From: Sphingomonas sp. PP-F2F-A104-K0414
GTDB taxonomy: Bacteria > Pseudomonadota > Alphaproteobacteria > Sphingomonadales > Sphingomonadaceae
NCBI RefSeq assembly: GCF_004340945.1
Contig: NZ_SLYD01000009.1
Coordinates: forward strand, 1-64,000
DNA length: 64,000 bases
Direction of reading: 5' to 3'
Below are positions 25,617-34,367 of this stretch, piece by piece. The notes beneath the pieces were generated by a model that saw nothing but the letters and a program-made list of their open reading frames with translations, did no database searches and had not been told where the DNA came from. The first letter of the stretch is position 1. The number at the start of each line of letters is the position of its first letter. The position numbers and the translations under genes are program-made.

Positions 25617-27893
25617 ATGTCCCATCCCGAAGCGCCCATGATCGACATGGACGACAAGCCGACGCTTGCCCGCATCCTGTCATCCAACCCCGCAGTTTCT
25701 TCAGTGTCGCTGTGGAACGATAACATATGGCGTCTGGACGGTGAGAGCGGCGGACAAACTTCGTCCTCCTTCGCGATCAGCTGGAAGGTGAAGGCGTCAC
25801 CGCGGCTTATTGACGAAGCGAAAATGCTCGCAGCACTCCATTTTCTGAAGCGTGATGGGGAGTACAAGCTGAAGCACACCACCGCGTCCACGTTCAGCAC
25901 CGGCATCCGCCACCTGCTGCGGTTCATGACCACGTTCTCCTACTTTTCGTTCGACCAGCTCGACGAAGACGCATTCAAGCTGTTCGAGGACAATCTCGCC
26001 GTGAAACTCTCCGACCCGGAATGGTTCGAGGAGGAGTTCGGCGACGGCGACACCGGGGATGCCGGATCCGCCGATCCATATGAGTTCAGCGAAGAGGACT
26101 TTCAGGACGCATCCGAAACCGTGGAAGACGACGACGACGCTGCTTCGACGGCAAGTTCCATCGAACAGCATGCCAACGATTCGGACGCCTTCACGCGGGC
26201 CGCCGCCCACTATCGTCTGAGATGCTGGCGGCATCTGTTCGACGCTGCCGAAGACATGCACGCGGCGGGTTGTCGCACCCTGTCCTACGATCCCTTCGCC
26301 ATCCACACTCTCAAGGAGCGGACGGAGAAAGCCTCCTCCCTGACCTCGAGCCTCATTCCGCCTCTCCCCGACGCCGTTTCACTGCGCATAATGAAGGTTG
26401 CTCAAGCTCTGCTGGAGAAACCTGCGGACGACGTCATCGAGTTGCAACGACGCTACGTCCGCAATCTGGCACGCCTCGATCGGGATCCTACCACGTCGGA
26501 GCGTCGGCTGCTGCGAGCCGAGATCGAGAACTTCAAGTTCGCCGACGTCAACGGCAAACCCTGGCATGAGGCGATCGTACTGCCCCCCGAGAGACCGGGC
26601 GGCGGCGTCGAGATGAAGGAGCTCATCACACTCATCAGAAACGCCGCGATTCTCATAATCTTCTGTGGAACGGGCGTACGCATCGGCGAACTCTGCTCCA
26701 TCGTAGCGGACCCGACGCAAAAAGGCCAAGAGCTGCCGTTGTTTCACGACGATTTGGGCTCATCCAAAATCCCGCATTGCGTGACCTTGAAGCCGTCCAA
26801 GACCCGCATGAACGAACACCTCTTCGTCACCAGTCGGCTGTTCAAGAATGAACGGTCACCGCGGGAGGAGACATGGCTCATCGGATCGAGACCACTCGGC
26901 ACCGACATCGAGCCGCCCGTGCTGCGCGCACTCAGGGTCCTGGAGGCGCTCTACGCTCCTTGGCGAACGCTAGCTAAGAGCGAGCGGACGAGATCGCATC
27001 TCATCCTCAGCCTTCTAGGTAGTGGACTTCCTCGTTCGTCAGCCGGCGTCGCTCCGATCCAGTCGTCCCATCTTCGCACTTCCCTCTCGGAATTCATTCA
27101 AACGAATTGCGAGCTCGCCGATCTGGAACCGCTCATCGATCGGGACCGCCGGATACGGCCGTATGTCGAGGGGAACGGTAAGTGCATCCGCCCGCACCAG
27201 TGGCGCAAGACGTTCGCGCTATACATGATGAAGATCGACGACCGGATGGTGCCGGCGCTCGCGCACCATTTCAAGCACATGTCGATCGCTGTGACCGAAA
27301 ACAGCTACATGCCCAACGACCCGACGATGCTGGCAGCGCAGGACAGCGTTCACGCACAGGAGGCGGCACGCTGGATCTATGAGCAACGCCACGGTGCGGG
27401 CGGCACGTTCGGCCGCTTGGACGAGATCATGAAGGAGCACCGCGAGGAATGGGAGAAGCTCGTGCCCGACCTCTCCTTCGAGAGCGGGCTTCCGCAAATC
27501 ACCCGCTTCCTCATCGACAAGGACATTCGCATCTTCCACGCCGACCACGGAAGATGCGTAATCGGCGCCAATCCTGATCAAGCGCGTTGTCACGAGGCTG
27601 CGGGAACGAGCAGCTGGCGCAATGCGCGCCCGAACTACGCCCAGCGCACGCCTGGACAATGCACGGGCTGCACCAACTACTCCGTATCGCCCGAACATGC
27701 CGGCTATTGGCGTAAACGCTACATCTCTTATCAGGGGTCATGGTTGGCTTCCGACAGGAGCCCTCAGTTCCGGGTCATGCAGAAGCGTGCGCAGCAGGCT
27801 GCCGCAATTCTTCGCGCGCTTCACGTGCCGTTGCCCGTAATCCTAGTCGAAGCGCCCAGCGACAGACGCGTCCGCAAGGGAACAGGGCACTAG
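25617..27893 (+). CDS. large tyrosine recombinase, third of three
   Basis: A 758-residue protein with an acidic insertion around residues 135-185 and a catalytic domain with R355 in GTGVRIGEL, H527-x-x-R530 in PHQWRKTF, H554 in HHFKHMS and Y564 in ENSYMPND. The C terminus has spaced Cys residues ending in GQCTGCTNY, likely zinc-binding. It begins 70 bp after the second recombinase with AGGAG before the ATG. Three adjacent recombinases suggest a joint integration machine; the C-terminal extension may mediate subunit contacts. Confidence 0.82.
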   Translation: MSHPEAPMIDMDDKPTLARILSSNPAVSSVSLWNDNIWRLDGESGGQTSSSFAISWKVKASPRLIDEAKMLAALHFLKRDGEYKLKHTTASTFSTGIRHLLRFMTTFSYFSFDQLDEDAFKLFEDNLAVKLSDPEWFEEEFGDGDTGDAGSADPYEFSEEDFQDASETVEDDDDAASTASSIEQHANDSDAFTRAAAHYRLRCWRHLFDAAEDMHAAGCRTLSYDPFAIHTLKERTEKASSLTSSLIPPLPDAVSLRIMKVAQALLEKPADDVIELQRRYVRNLARLDRDPTTSERRLLRAEIENFKFADVNGKPWHEAIVLPPERPGGGVEMKELITLIRNAAILIIFCGTGVRIGELCSIVADPTQKGQELPLFHDDLGSSKIPHCVTLKPSKTRMNEHLFVTSRLFKNERSPREETWLIGSRPLGTDIEPPVLRALRVLEALYAPWRTLAKSERTRSHLILSLLGSGLPRSSAGVAPIQSSHLRTSLSEFIQTNCELADLEPLIDRDRRIRPYVEGNGKCIRPHQWRKTFALYMMKIDDRMVPALAHHFKHMSIAVTENSYMPNDPTMLAAQDSVHAQEAARWIYEQRHGAGGTFGRLDEIMKEHREEWEKLVPDLSFESGLPQITRFLIDKDIRIFHADHGRCVIGANPDQARCHEAAGTSSWRNARPNYAQRTPGQCTGCTNYSVSPEHAGYWRKRYISYQGSWLASDRSPQFRVMQKRAQQAAAILRALHVPLPVILVEAPSDRRVRKGTGH

Positions 27894-27938
27894 GCCCCCC
27901 CGCCCCCCAGAACAACGTCACAACGGAAGGATAAAAAT

Positions 27939-28412
27939 ATGCCGGTATCCGCAAAGCCGACACGCAAACAGAAGAGGGAGCAGGAGGGGCGTTTGCTGGA
28001 GGCGGCCTTCCAGCGGCTGCTGTCGCAGTCTCCGGCGGACAACATGCTCCAGGACGACGAACTTCGGGAAATGCTGGAAGAGAACCTCCGTGTTCCCGTC
28101 ACACAGATCACCGTCGCCCAGGAGGCCGGCCTCAGCAGGAAGCTGCTCACCGGAGACGACTCACCGTTCAAGGAACTCGCTGCGCGCATCAAGGGGGTCA
28201 AATCAACTCACGCAGTTCTGCCCAGCACCACAGCCAAAATGGACAAGCTGCAGCAGGAACTCGACGAGGCGCGCGGAATCATCAGGGTAATTCGGTCGAA
28301 GATGGCGGAGGCGATCCTGAAGACCGATCGCGCCGAGGCGGCGGTGCGCCAGGAGAAAGCTCAGGTCGAACGTCTGAGGCGTCAGCTAGCCGGTCGAGGC
28401 AGGACCGCTTGA
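27939..28412 (+). CDS. small coiled-coil protein of the recombinase module (TnpC-like position)
   Basis: A 157-residue charged protein. The N-terminal half is basic and helical; residues about 85-150 form a long coiled coil (KMDKLQQELDEARGIIRVIR and onwards). It follows the third recombinase by 45 bp, with a GGAAGGA element before its ATG. Its size, place and coiled coil recall TnpC of Tn554, which modulates transposition frequency and orientation; this is an analogy without demonstrated homology. Confidence 0.7.
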   Translation: MPVSAKPTRKQKREQEGRLLEAAFQRLLSQSPADNMLQDDELREMLEENLRVPVTQITVAQEAGLSRKLLTGDDSPFKELAARIKGVKSTHAVLPSTTAKMDKLQQELDEARGIIRVIRSKMAEAILKTDRAEAAVRQEKAQVERLRRQLAGRGRTA

Positions 28413-28461
28413 GACCATCGTTTCCCGCTGCGATGGCACCGGTCGATGGCGGTTCTCGTTT

Positions 28462-29253
28462 TCAGACCTCCCAAGACGCTCGCGGAGCGTGTGAACCCGG
28501 AACGGGTCCTTCATAGCGTGGAGAGCGGTAACGTCGCCAGCCTATCGACGCGATCGCCCGCACAACCCGCTCCTCCAAAGCGCCGCGGCTTTCCGCATAG
28601 CTCATCAGAGAGATGGATCGGCCACCGGAGAGTGCCCCGATGAGGGCCAAAGCGCCTCCGCGGTCCGTCGACCAGACCGTCCCCGTCCCCAGATGCAGCC
28701 ACGAATGGTACGCCAACGCGGTTGCGAGCACGCTGCCGAGGTAGCGGCCTCGCGACATCTCGCGAAGGCCCTCGGTCGCCATGAGATCGGCTCCCAGGTC
28801 GGGACGCTCCGGCAGCAGCTCGTCAGACCATCCCTCAGGCAGTTGTGCGCGCCACAGCAGACCGTCCGCGCGAAGGGGCGCGACGGCGTTCGGCACGTCG
28901 ATGCTAATTGATCCGCAATGCCCGCTCTTGGCATGAACCAGGGTCTCGCGCGCATGTTTCAGGGAACCCATCGCTCCTTCGACGTAGACTTCGGACAACG
29001 GGACCCCATCGTTCGCCACGGCGCGACGCAGTTCGTCCAGCGTGGCGAGAGCCTGATCAAAAAATTCGTCGTGTGCAAACGCCGGATTCTGAAGAGCCCG
29101 CCCTACCAAAGGCATGTGCTCGTCCGCGCGTTCATCAAGACGATTCTGGTCCTTGGCAGTCCGTCCGGGTCGTGCCGGATCAAGACCTTCTCCGACCGGA
29201 GTTCTACCACCCGCCGGCGCTACGCAGGAGGTGTGATCGATTTCGTCTTTCAT
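28462..29253 (-). CDS. hypothetical protein convergent with the recombinase module
   Basis: A 263-residue soluble protein with no recognised domain. The ATG at 29253 with AGGGG seven bases upstream is preferred over the longer frame to 29379. Its 3' end faces the coiled-coil gene 50 bp away. It may be cargo of the mobile element or the first host gene beyond it; I cannot decide. The promoter region has AGAACA-N12-TGTTCT (29342-29365), a possible operator, and a run of nine G (29320-29328). Confidence 0.6.
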   Translation of the reverse strand: MKDEIDHTSCVAPAGGRTPVGEGLDPARPGRTAKDQNRLDERADEHMPLVGRALQNPAFAHDEFFDQALATLDELRRAVANDGVPLSEVYVEGAMGSLKHARETLVHAKSGHCGSISIDVPNAVAPLRADGLLWRAQLPEGWSDELLPERPDLGADLMATEGLREMSRGRYLGSVLATALAYHSWLHLGTGTVWSTDRGGALALIGALSGGRSISLMSYAESRGALEERVVRAIASIGWRRYRSPRYEGPVPGSHAPRASWEV

Positions 29254-29883
29254 CCTGTTTCCCCTAGCCATGGTGGTGCACGGGCTCGCGCGAAGACCGG
29301 TGGCTGGGGTGGCTTCAAAGGGGGGGGGCGTTCTCATAGGAAGAACATTACCCATATATTGTTCTCTATACAAGATCAAAAGAGGGTTAACGTTCTTCGG
29401 ATGCGACGCTGACGTAAATATAATCTAACTGATCGGAATGGCACGAGCGCGCCGTGCAGGCGCGGGTGCGTAACGTGCCGCACTTGCCGTATCCGTTTCG
29501 AACTGGACTGAGAACGAGCGGGGTGGATCGAACTGCCCACAACTCACATGTCTGAGACGTTCGAGGGGCATGTTTCAACGGATGGAACACATTGCCGATG
29601 TCCCGCCTCTCAGGCGTTTGCGCGAACTACCCATTGAGTAGGCTAGCGCGCTTCTTGCGAGGACAACTGTGGCGAAGAAGGGCGTTGCTGCGCGTAGAAA
29701 CTCGGATCTGTACCCGCCCAGACGTGCGGTGATTTCCAACGGGGCTGCTCGCCATCACGGTCGAGAACGAGGGAGCCGAGGATTATGCCACGCTCTGTGC
29801 GCAACGCGACGAGATCAGCCTTATACGGCTCGATCTCGCTTCACTCGACAAGGTCGGGACGCGACCGTTGCATAGCCACCAGT
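29254..29883. other. intergenic with a coding-like fragment
   Basis: Most of this 630-bp stretch is featureless apart from the AT-rich promoter-like segment at 29340-29400. From 29733 a plus-strand frame reads as protein-like sequence (LLAITVENEGAEDY, then LCAQRDEISLIRLDLASLDK) and stops at 29943-29945, but it follows a stop codon with no start. It is listed separately as a possible gene relic. Confidence 0.45.
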
Positions 29884-29945
29884 TTATTCGACGACCGGGG
29901 CTAGAAGCCTTGCCGGTTGCACATCCGGCCTGCGCGGATCCTTGA
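29733..29945 (+). pseudogene. possible 3' relic of a degraded gene
   Basis: This 70-codon frame has strong GC preference at third positions and a protein-like acidic/hydrophobic pattern, but it opens directly after a TGA (29730-29732) with no usable start. It overlaps the antisense 86-aa gene by 62 bp. It may be the tail of a gene lost by frameshift or deletion. No family recognised; a chance frame remains possible. Confidence 0.25.
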
Positions 29946-30144
29946 GAAGTTCGATCAGCCCCTGCCCTTCGAAGATAAAGGGAGGAACCCGTCGATCCGG
30001 CATCGAGACCCTAACCCCATTCAATGCGCTGACGCGAAGCGTCCGCAAACCGGCGACCAACGCCGCCAGCGTGCCCTCGCCGAGAATGACGGTCTCGCCC
30101 AGCCTGCGTTCGACGGCAACCGCGTTCTCGTTCCACAGCGGCAT
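29884..30144 (-). CDS. hypothetical protein
   Basis: An 86-residue protein with mixed alpha/beta propensity and the segment GETVILGEGTLAALVAGLRTL. The ATG at 30144 has GGAGAG four bases upstream; a TTG at 30156 is an alternative start. No family recognised. It lies in a block of small accessory or stress genes. Confidence 0.5.
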   Translation of the reverse strand: MPLWNENAVAVERRLGETVILGEGTLAALVAGLRTLRVSALNGVRVSMPDRRVPPFIFEGQGLIELLKDPRRPDVQPARLLAPVVE

Positions 30145-30266
30145 GTCGCTCTCCAAACACCGAATTCCCGATCAAGCTCATGCCTAATCGAAACGTGGGC
30201 GAAATGGTTTTAATTCGTCCTAACCTGCGGCAAACTTGATCGGCTGCTTTCTTGCGAATGCCGAAC

Positions 30267-30695
30267 CTATTGCCGGGTCGCACCGGACGCCACCATCCCC
30301 ATGGTCATGGCAAGCAACGAAGCACCTCGCTGTTCGTGATCGAGCTTGAGCAGCCGGACCCAGTGAGCGATGTGCTTTCCCGCCGCCTCGACGCCTTTGC
30401 GCTGCAACTGCGGGGTCGTCAGGTTTGCATCGTTCTGGATTACGGACGCGATCGAAAGCGCGAAGAAGTCGATGATGTCGTCCGCTACGAGCGCCTCGTC
30501 GGGCGAGTTCGCCGCAAGGTATTGCATGACGATGGGCATGATTTCCTGGAACAGGTCGATCTTCGCCTGGTCGTCGACATTCATGATGTTTGCGGGCACG
30601 CGGGCTTCCTCCGATCCCCGCATGTATTGCTCGAGAGTTCGAAGCGGAAGCCCAGTCTGATCGACGCCGCTATTACAGGAGCCATCATGAATCAT
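30267..30695 (-). CDS. hypothetical helical protein
   Basis: A 142-residue, mostly helical acidic protein with the segment AKIDLFQEIMPIVMQYLAAN. The start is uncertain; ATG codons at 30623 or 30584 could be used instead of 30695, which has no clear ribosome-binding site. No function recognised. Confidence 0.5.
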   Translation of the reverse strand: MIHDGSCNSGVDQTGLPLRTLEQYMRGSEEARVPANIMNVDDQAKIDLFQEIMPIVMQYLAANSPDEALVADDIIDFFALSIASVIQNDANLTTPQLQRKGVEAAGKHIAHWVRLLKLDHEQRGASLLAMTMGMVASGATRQ

Positions 30696-30879
30696 ACGCG
30701 ATGATGATTTCTACCAAAAGCCATACGCGTCGGCTGGACACCGCGAACCTGGGAGGGATGGACGATCCTCGTTTCCGTGATCGAAATCGGTGACGTTGTC
30801 GGGCGGGACGATCTGTAAGTCTTCGACGCAGGTTTGCGCCTTGTTGCGTGAAACGACAAACCGGGATTAGGCTCGGGGG

Positions 30880-31215
30880 ATGGAAAGCACCGCATCGCCG
30901 CTCGACCTCTTCACCCTCCTCGAGATCGCGTTGGAGGAACGCAACGAAGCTGCCGACGCCTTCGACTTGTTCAAGCAGGATGCCGTCATGGCCCACGCGC
31001 CCGCTCCCGGTGAAGAGCCCACAATCACCAGCGACGACGCCGCGGACGCAGCGGCCGTGGAGGTGGACGGCCTCAGCACGGAAGTCCGCAGTCTGTTGAA
31101 TAACGCGTCTGACGCGGATCTGACGAATGCCTACGAGCAGTCTGGTGGCGAGATCGGGCATCCGGTGGCCGAAACGCTGCTCGGCGAGATCAAGCGCCGC
31201 GGTCTCGGGAGCTGA
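30880..31215 (+). CDS. hypothetical acidic protein upstream of the SRAP gene
   Basis: A 111-residue, strongly acidic protein rich in Ala, Asp and Glu with no membrane segment. A G-rich (CGGGGG) element precedes the ATG. It ends three bases before the SRAP gene, so the two are likely co-transcribed. No family recognised. Confidence 0.6.
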   Translation: MESTASPLDLFTLLEIALEERNEAADAFDLFKQDAVMAHAPAPGEEPTITSDDAADAAAVEVDGLSTEVRSLLNNASDADLTNAYEQSGGEIGHPVAETLLGEIKRRGLGS

Positions 31216-31218
31216 TAG

Positions 31219-31875
31219 ATGTGTAATCGAGCTCGGTTCGACGGTGAGCCTGAAACCATCACCGAACGGTTTGGCGCCGAATGGCTCGCCGAGAAGCCGA
31301 TGGACAACCGTTTCAATCCCAAGGAACTGCGCCCGTTCGGTCGGGCCTATGTCGTACGGACCGAAAGCGACCGTCGTTGGCTCGACGTGATGGAGTGGGA
31401 CGTTCTGGCCGGGCAGGCGAAACAAGCCGGCCGCAAGGTCGCGCAGACCAACGTCCGCACCCTCCACCTCCCGCAATGGCGGTCGCTAGTCGGCGATCCG
31501 GCTAACCGCTGCCTGATTCCCTTGACGGAATTCTGCGAGTGGTCGCGCGAGCCGACCGACCTTGGCGACGGCAAGAAGCCGATAAAGGGGGAGATGTGGT
31601 TCGCGGTTCCCGAACAGCCAGTGTTCGCGATCTCCGGTTTTTGGCGACAGGTCGGGGATCGACGCTTCTTCGCGATGGTCACCTGCGATGCAAACGAACT
31701 GGTGGCGCCGATACATCCCAAGGCGATGATCACGATCCTCAGGCCGGACGATCACGAGCGTTGGCTCACTGGCAGCTATGACGACGTGTTGGCGTTGCAG
31801 AGGCCGTATCCGGCAGATCTGATGACTGTGCGTGGCCCGGTCTTCCCAACCCGCGAAAGCGCTCACCTTGCCTGA
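31219..31875 (+). CDS. yedK: SRAP-domain protein (YedK/HMCES family)
   Basis: A 218-residue protein of the SOS-response-associated peptidase family, which forms a covalent crosslink with abasic sites in single-stranded DNA. The catalytic Cys2 follows the initiator Met (MCNRARF). Other conserved elements are NPKELRPFGRAYVV, RCLIPLTEFCEW with the active-site Glu, and IHPKAMITIL with the His. GGGAG lies seven bases before the ATG. No LexA box was seen immediately upstream, so SOS control is not supported here. Confidence 0.9.
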   Translation: MCNRARFDGEPETITERFGAEWLAEKPMDNRFNPKELRPFGRAYVVRTESDRRWLDVMEWDVLAGQAKQAGRKVAQTNVRTLHLPQWRSLVGDPANRCLIPLTEFCEWSREPTDLGDGKKPIKGEMWFAVPEQPVFAISGFWRQVGDRRFFAMVTCDANELVAPIHPKAMITILRPDDHERWLTGSYDDVLALQRPYPADLMTVRGPVFPTRESAHLA

Positions 31876-31885
31876 GCAGTCCGCC

Positions 31886-32062
31886 ATGTCGGATCGGGAG
31901 GTTTGGGAAAAGGCGACTGCCATCGTGGCGGACTTCGGAGAAGACGGTGCAGAACAATTCGCGGAAAGGCTCTTCGGCATTCTCTGCGACACCGCCAATC
32001 CGCACGACTGGCGCCGGGTCGCAGCCGCGGTAGATGCCATCGCCACGTTAGCTAAGCAGTAG
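31886..32062 (+). CDS. small DUF6961-like protein
   Basis: A 58-residue protein starting MSDREVWEKATAIV. The pattern (D-x-E-x-W, a helical stretch with repeated Ala, and WRRVAAAVDAI near the end) resembles a small protein family common in sphingomonads (DUF6961); this is from memory of the pattern. It begins ten bases after the SRAP stop. Function unknown. Confidence 0.5.
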   Translation: MSDREVWEKATAIVADFGEDGAEQFAERLFGILCDTANPHDWRRVAAAVDAIATLAKQ

Positions 32063-32245
32063 CACGATGACTCCGACGATCCGACAAGCTGGCACGAGGT
32101 GTTGGCGGACAAACTGGGGGGTGACGCGGGTTACCGTTCAGCTTGCGCGAGAACCCGATAGCCGCACGACCTTTCGCGCAAAGCGCTCCATTTGGCGGGT
32201 CATCTTCGCCCAAACGCCGAACAACCTTCCGCGGCAAGAAGCTCC

Positions 32246-32459
32246 CTAGAGGGGGCCTGCCCCTCGGGAGGGAACCACGGCCGGGTGTGCTCCGCCGCGC
32301 CTCGGCCGACTTTCCCTGCACTTAACCCTTCTCGCGATCACACCCGGCGGACTAGAGGGGGCCTGCCCCTCGGGAGGGAACCACGGCCGGGTGTGCTCCG
32401 CCGCGCCTCGGCCGACTTTCCCTGCACTTAACCCTTCTCGCGATCACACCCGGCGGACT
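32246..32459. repeat. perfect tandem duplication of a 106-bp unit
   Basis: Bases 32246-32351 and 32352-32457 are identical and directly adjacent. Each unit starts CTAGAGGGGGCCTGCCCC and contains ten-base inverted arms GCCGGGTGTG and CACACCCGGC about 49 bases apart, so each copy can fold into a large hairpin. It lies between a small gene and a membrane-protein gene. No open frame through it looks real. Confidence 0.9.
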
Positions 32460-32643
32460 CCATCACCGCAGGTGAACACGGCCGGTAGCTTGCTGTTTCC
32501 AAAAACGGCATTCTATTTGGAAAGCGCTGGCCCTCTCAATTGCCGTTCAAGGAATGGGAACAAACTCTCGCTGCGCCTCCGCTTCGACGTTCACGGTTCC
32601 TTATCGCCCTCCGGCTACGATTTCCCTCCGGGGAGTGGGTGGA

Positions 32644-33093
32644 ATGGGCAGAGGCCTTGGCTGTGTAGGATTGCTGATCGCCCTAGCGGTGATCGCTGCA
32701 GCAATTGGCGCTGCTGCACCTGAGCTGCTTGGCGTCGTGGGCCTGTACAGTTACGTGATCGGCAAAGGTGCTATCGATGGCCTTGTCGGCCGTCCTATGT
32801 TCGCAACGCTGAAATCCTTCGATCCAACCGCGGTTAACAAGTACGGCGACATAACCAACGCACTGATTGATTACACAGATGGTCATACCATCAAACAGGC
32901 GACTGTCGACTTACTTCCCCAGCCCATCTCTCGACCATATCGCATTGGCGAACAACTTCCGGTTCTAATTAATCGTGTGGACGGCAGCCGCGCAAAGTAC
33001 GACGCGGGGTGGGCAAATCGGCCTGAGCATCAAGCGCGCCTCGCACCGATCCGTGAGATGATAGAACGGCACCATCGCCAGAAAACGAACTGA
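32644..33093 (+). CDS. DUF3592-like membrane protein
   Basis: A 149-residue protein with one or two N-terminal hydrophobic segments (about 4-27 and 30-42) and a soluble C-terminal part containing YRIGEQLPVLINRVDGSRAK, resembling the DUF3592 end where G-x-x-V-x-V-x-Y-x-P is typical. GGGGAG lies upstream of the ATG at 32644; the longer frame to 32554 is unsupported. Function unknown. Confidence 0.6.
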   Translation: MGRGLGCVGLLIALAVIAAAIGAAAPELLGVVGLYSYVIGKGAIDGLVGRPMFATLKSFDPTAVNKYGDITNALIDYTDGHTIKQATVDLLPQPISRPYRIGEQLPVLINRVDGSRAKYDAGWANRPEHQARLAPIREMIERHHRQKTN

Positions 33094-33413
33094 TTGCGGT
33101 CAGGTTTTAGTTCGCTGTATTTATACAAACATATTGACCCCGATATGTCGCCGCTTGCGACTACGACGGAGATCCTTAGCCAGTCCCATTCAACGATGAC
33201 GAAGCACCGCGTAGGTCAATACTCGCAGTAGCACGGAGCCCGGGAGACACTGGGCGCAGCGTAACCGCACAAGGGGGCGCGCGGCAGCATATCGCGGTTA
33301 GTATCTGAACCGATGGGACGCTCGATGCGGGTGTCGATGGTCGCGCTCAGGACAGCAAACCCGTACCCCCTGCCCCTGACTAGGGGCGCTGTCGCTGACT
33401 TCGTAGGGCGATT
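33094..33413. other. intergenic, no gene supported
   Basis: This 320-bp stretch between a plus-strand and a minus-strand gene (convergent) shows no open frame with a start site and no strong hairpin. Confidence 0.4.
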
Positions 33414-33680
33414 TCAGTGCTCGTTCGAGTGCCGGTCTTCAGCCGGCGTATAGTAGCGCGCGATATCCGCTTCGGTGATCGCATGACCGCTCGATTCTTC
33501 CACGAGCGCCGCGATTTCGCCATCGGTCCTGCCGGCGTCGCGCAGCTGCTCGATCTCGTCGCTTACCATGTTGATGAAGGCGGGCACTGGAAACCGTTCC
33601 TCGCCTAGACCCAGCGAATCGCGCATGTGCTTTTGTGCACGCAAGGCTTCGGGAAGCGTGAATGCGATATCATCGGCCAT
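33414..33680 (-). CDS. small hypothetical protein downstream of the DUF892 gene
   Basis: An 88-residue acidic protein (MADDIAFTLPEALRAQKHMR) with a C-terminal helix-turn-helix-like stretch (DGEIAALVEESSGHAITEAD). The start at 33680 has AAAGG eight bases upstream. It lies downstream of the DUF892 gene, separated by a strong hairpin. The pattern suggests a small DNA-binding or stress protein; not certain. Confidence 0.65.
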   Translation of the reverse strand: MADDIAFTLPEALRAQKHMRDSLGLGEERFPVPAFINMVSDEIEQLRDAGRTDGEIAALVEESSGHAITEADIARYYTPAEDRHSNEH

Positions 33681-33710
33681 CGAACGTGCCTTTCGTGGAA
33701 GCTGGTAATG

Positions 33711-33734
33711 GTCGGGGGGCAAAGGCCCCCCGAC
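33711..33734 (-). terminator. strong GC hairpin between DUF892 gene and downstream small gene
   Basis: GTCGGGGGGC and GCCCCCCGAC form a perfect ten-base stem around a four-base loop, ten bases after the DUF892 stop on the minus strand. There is no T-run, so it may attenuate, stabilise an mRNA 3' end or terminate incompletely before the downstream gene. Confidence 0.5.
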
Positions 33735-33744
33735 ATCGAAACGC

Positions 33745-34260
33745 TTATGCGGTTACTGCTTCCGCCTTGGCGTTCACGCTCGACGTTGCCATCGCCGTCA
33801 GCTTGTCATCGGTCGCATATTCCTCGTCGAGCGTCTCTTTCAGGATCGCTGCGATATCGGCGCGGCCGAGCTGGTTCGCCCATGCGATCAGCGTACCGTA
33901 CCGCGTGATCTCGTAATGCTCGACCGCCTGTGCCGACGCGATCAGCGCGGCGTCGAGCACCGCCTTGTCCTCGATCTCGCCAGCGACTTCGTTGGCTTCC
34001 TTGATGATGCCGTCGATCGCCGGGCAGGTCACTGCCTTTGCCTTCTCGCCGAGCAGGTCGAAGATGCTCTCGAGGCGCGTGATCTGCCCTTCCGTCTCAC
34101 GCAGATGGGTTTCGAAACCCTGCTTCAGCGCTGGCGCGGTTGCCTTGTCGGCCATCTTCGGCAAGGCCTTGGTGATCTGGTTTTCCGCGTAATAAACGTC
34201 CTGCAGCTGATGCAGGAACAGGTCGTCGAACGTCACGATGTCTTTGGAAAACAGGCCCAT
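33745..34260 (-). CDS. DUF892 (YciE/YciF) ferritin-like stress protein
   Basis: A 171-residue four-helix-bundle protein of the YciE/YciF family (FDDLFLHQLQDVYYAENQITKALPKMA at the N terminus). Glu and His residues expected for a di-metal centre are present (AENQ, HLRETEGQ, EHYEITRYG). The ATG at 34260 with GCGAGGA upstream is preferred over the longer frame to 34446. These proteins are induced by general stress. A possible EcfG-type promoter lies 56 bp upstream. Confidence 0.85.
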   Translation of the reverse strand: MGLFSKDIVTFDDLFLHQLQDVYYAENQITKALPKMADKATAPALKQGFETHLRETEGQITRLESIFDLLGEKAKAVTCPAIDGIIKEANEVAGEIEDKAVLDAALIASAQAVEHYEITRYGTLIAWANQLGRADIAAILKETLDEEYATDDKLTAMATSSVNAKAEAVTA

Positions 34261-34315
34261 GATAGTGTCCTCGCTGAGCGGATAACCGCGAAGCAAACTG
34301 CTTCGGCACCGCCGC

Positions 34316-34341
34316 AACGCGCCGACTCCGGGGTAAGTTTC
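34316..34341 (-). promoter_or_regulatory. possible EcfG-type stress promoter for the DUF892 gene
   Basis: On the minus strand GAAAC (34341-34337), 17 bases and CGTT (34319-34316) match the alphaproteobacterial general-stress consensus GGAAC-N16/17-CGTT in all but one position. It lies 56 bp before the DUF892 start codon, a plausible distance. Confidence 0.45.
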
Positions 34342-34367
34342 GTTCGGTTTAGCGCAGCCGCAGCGCG

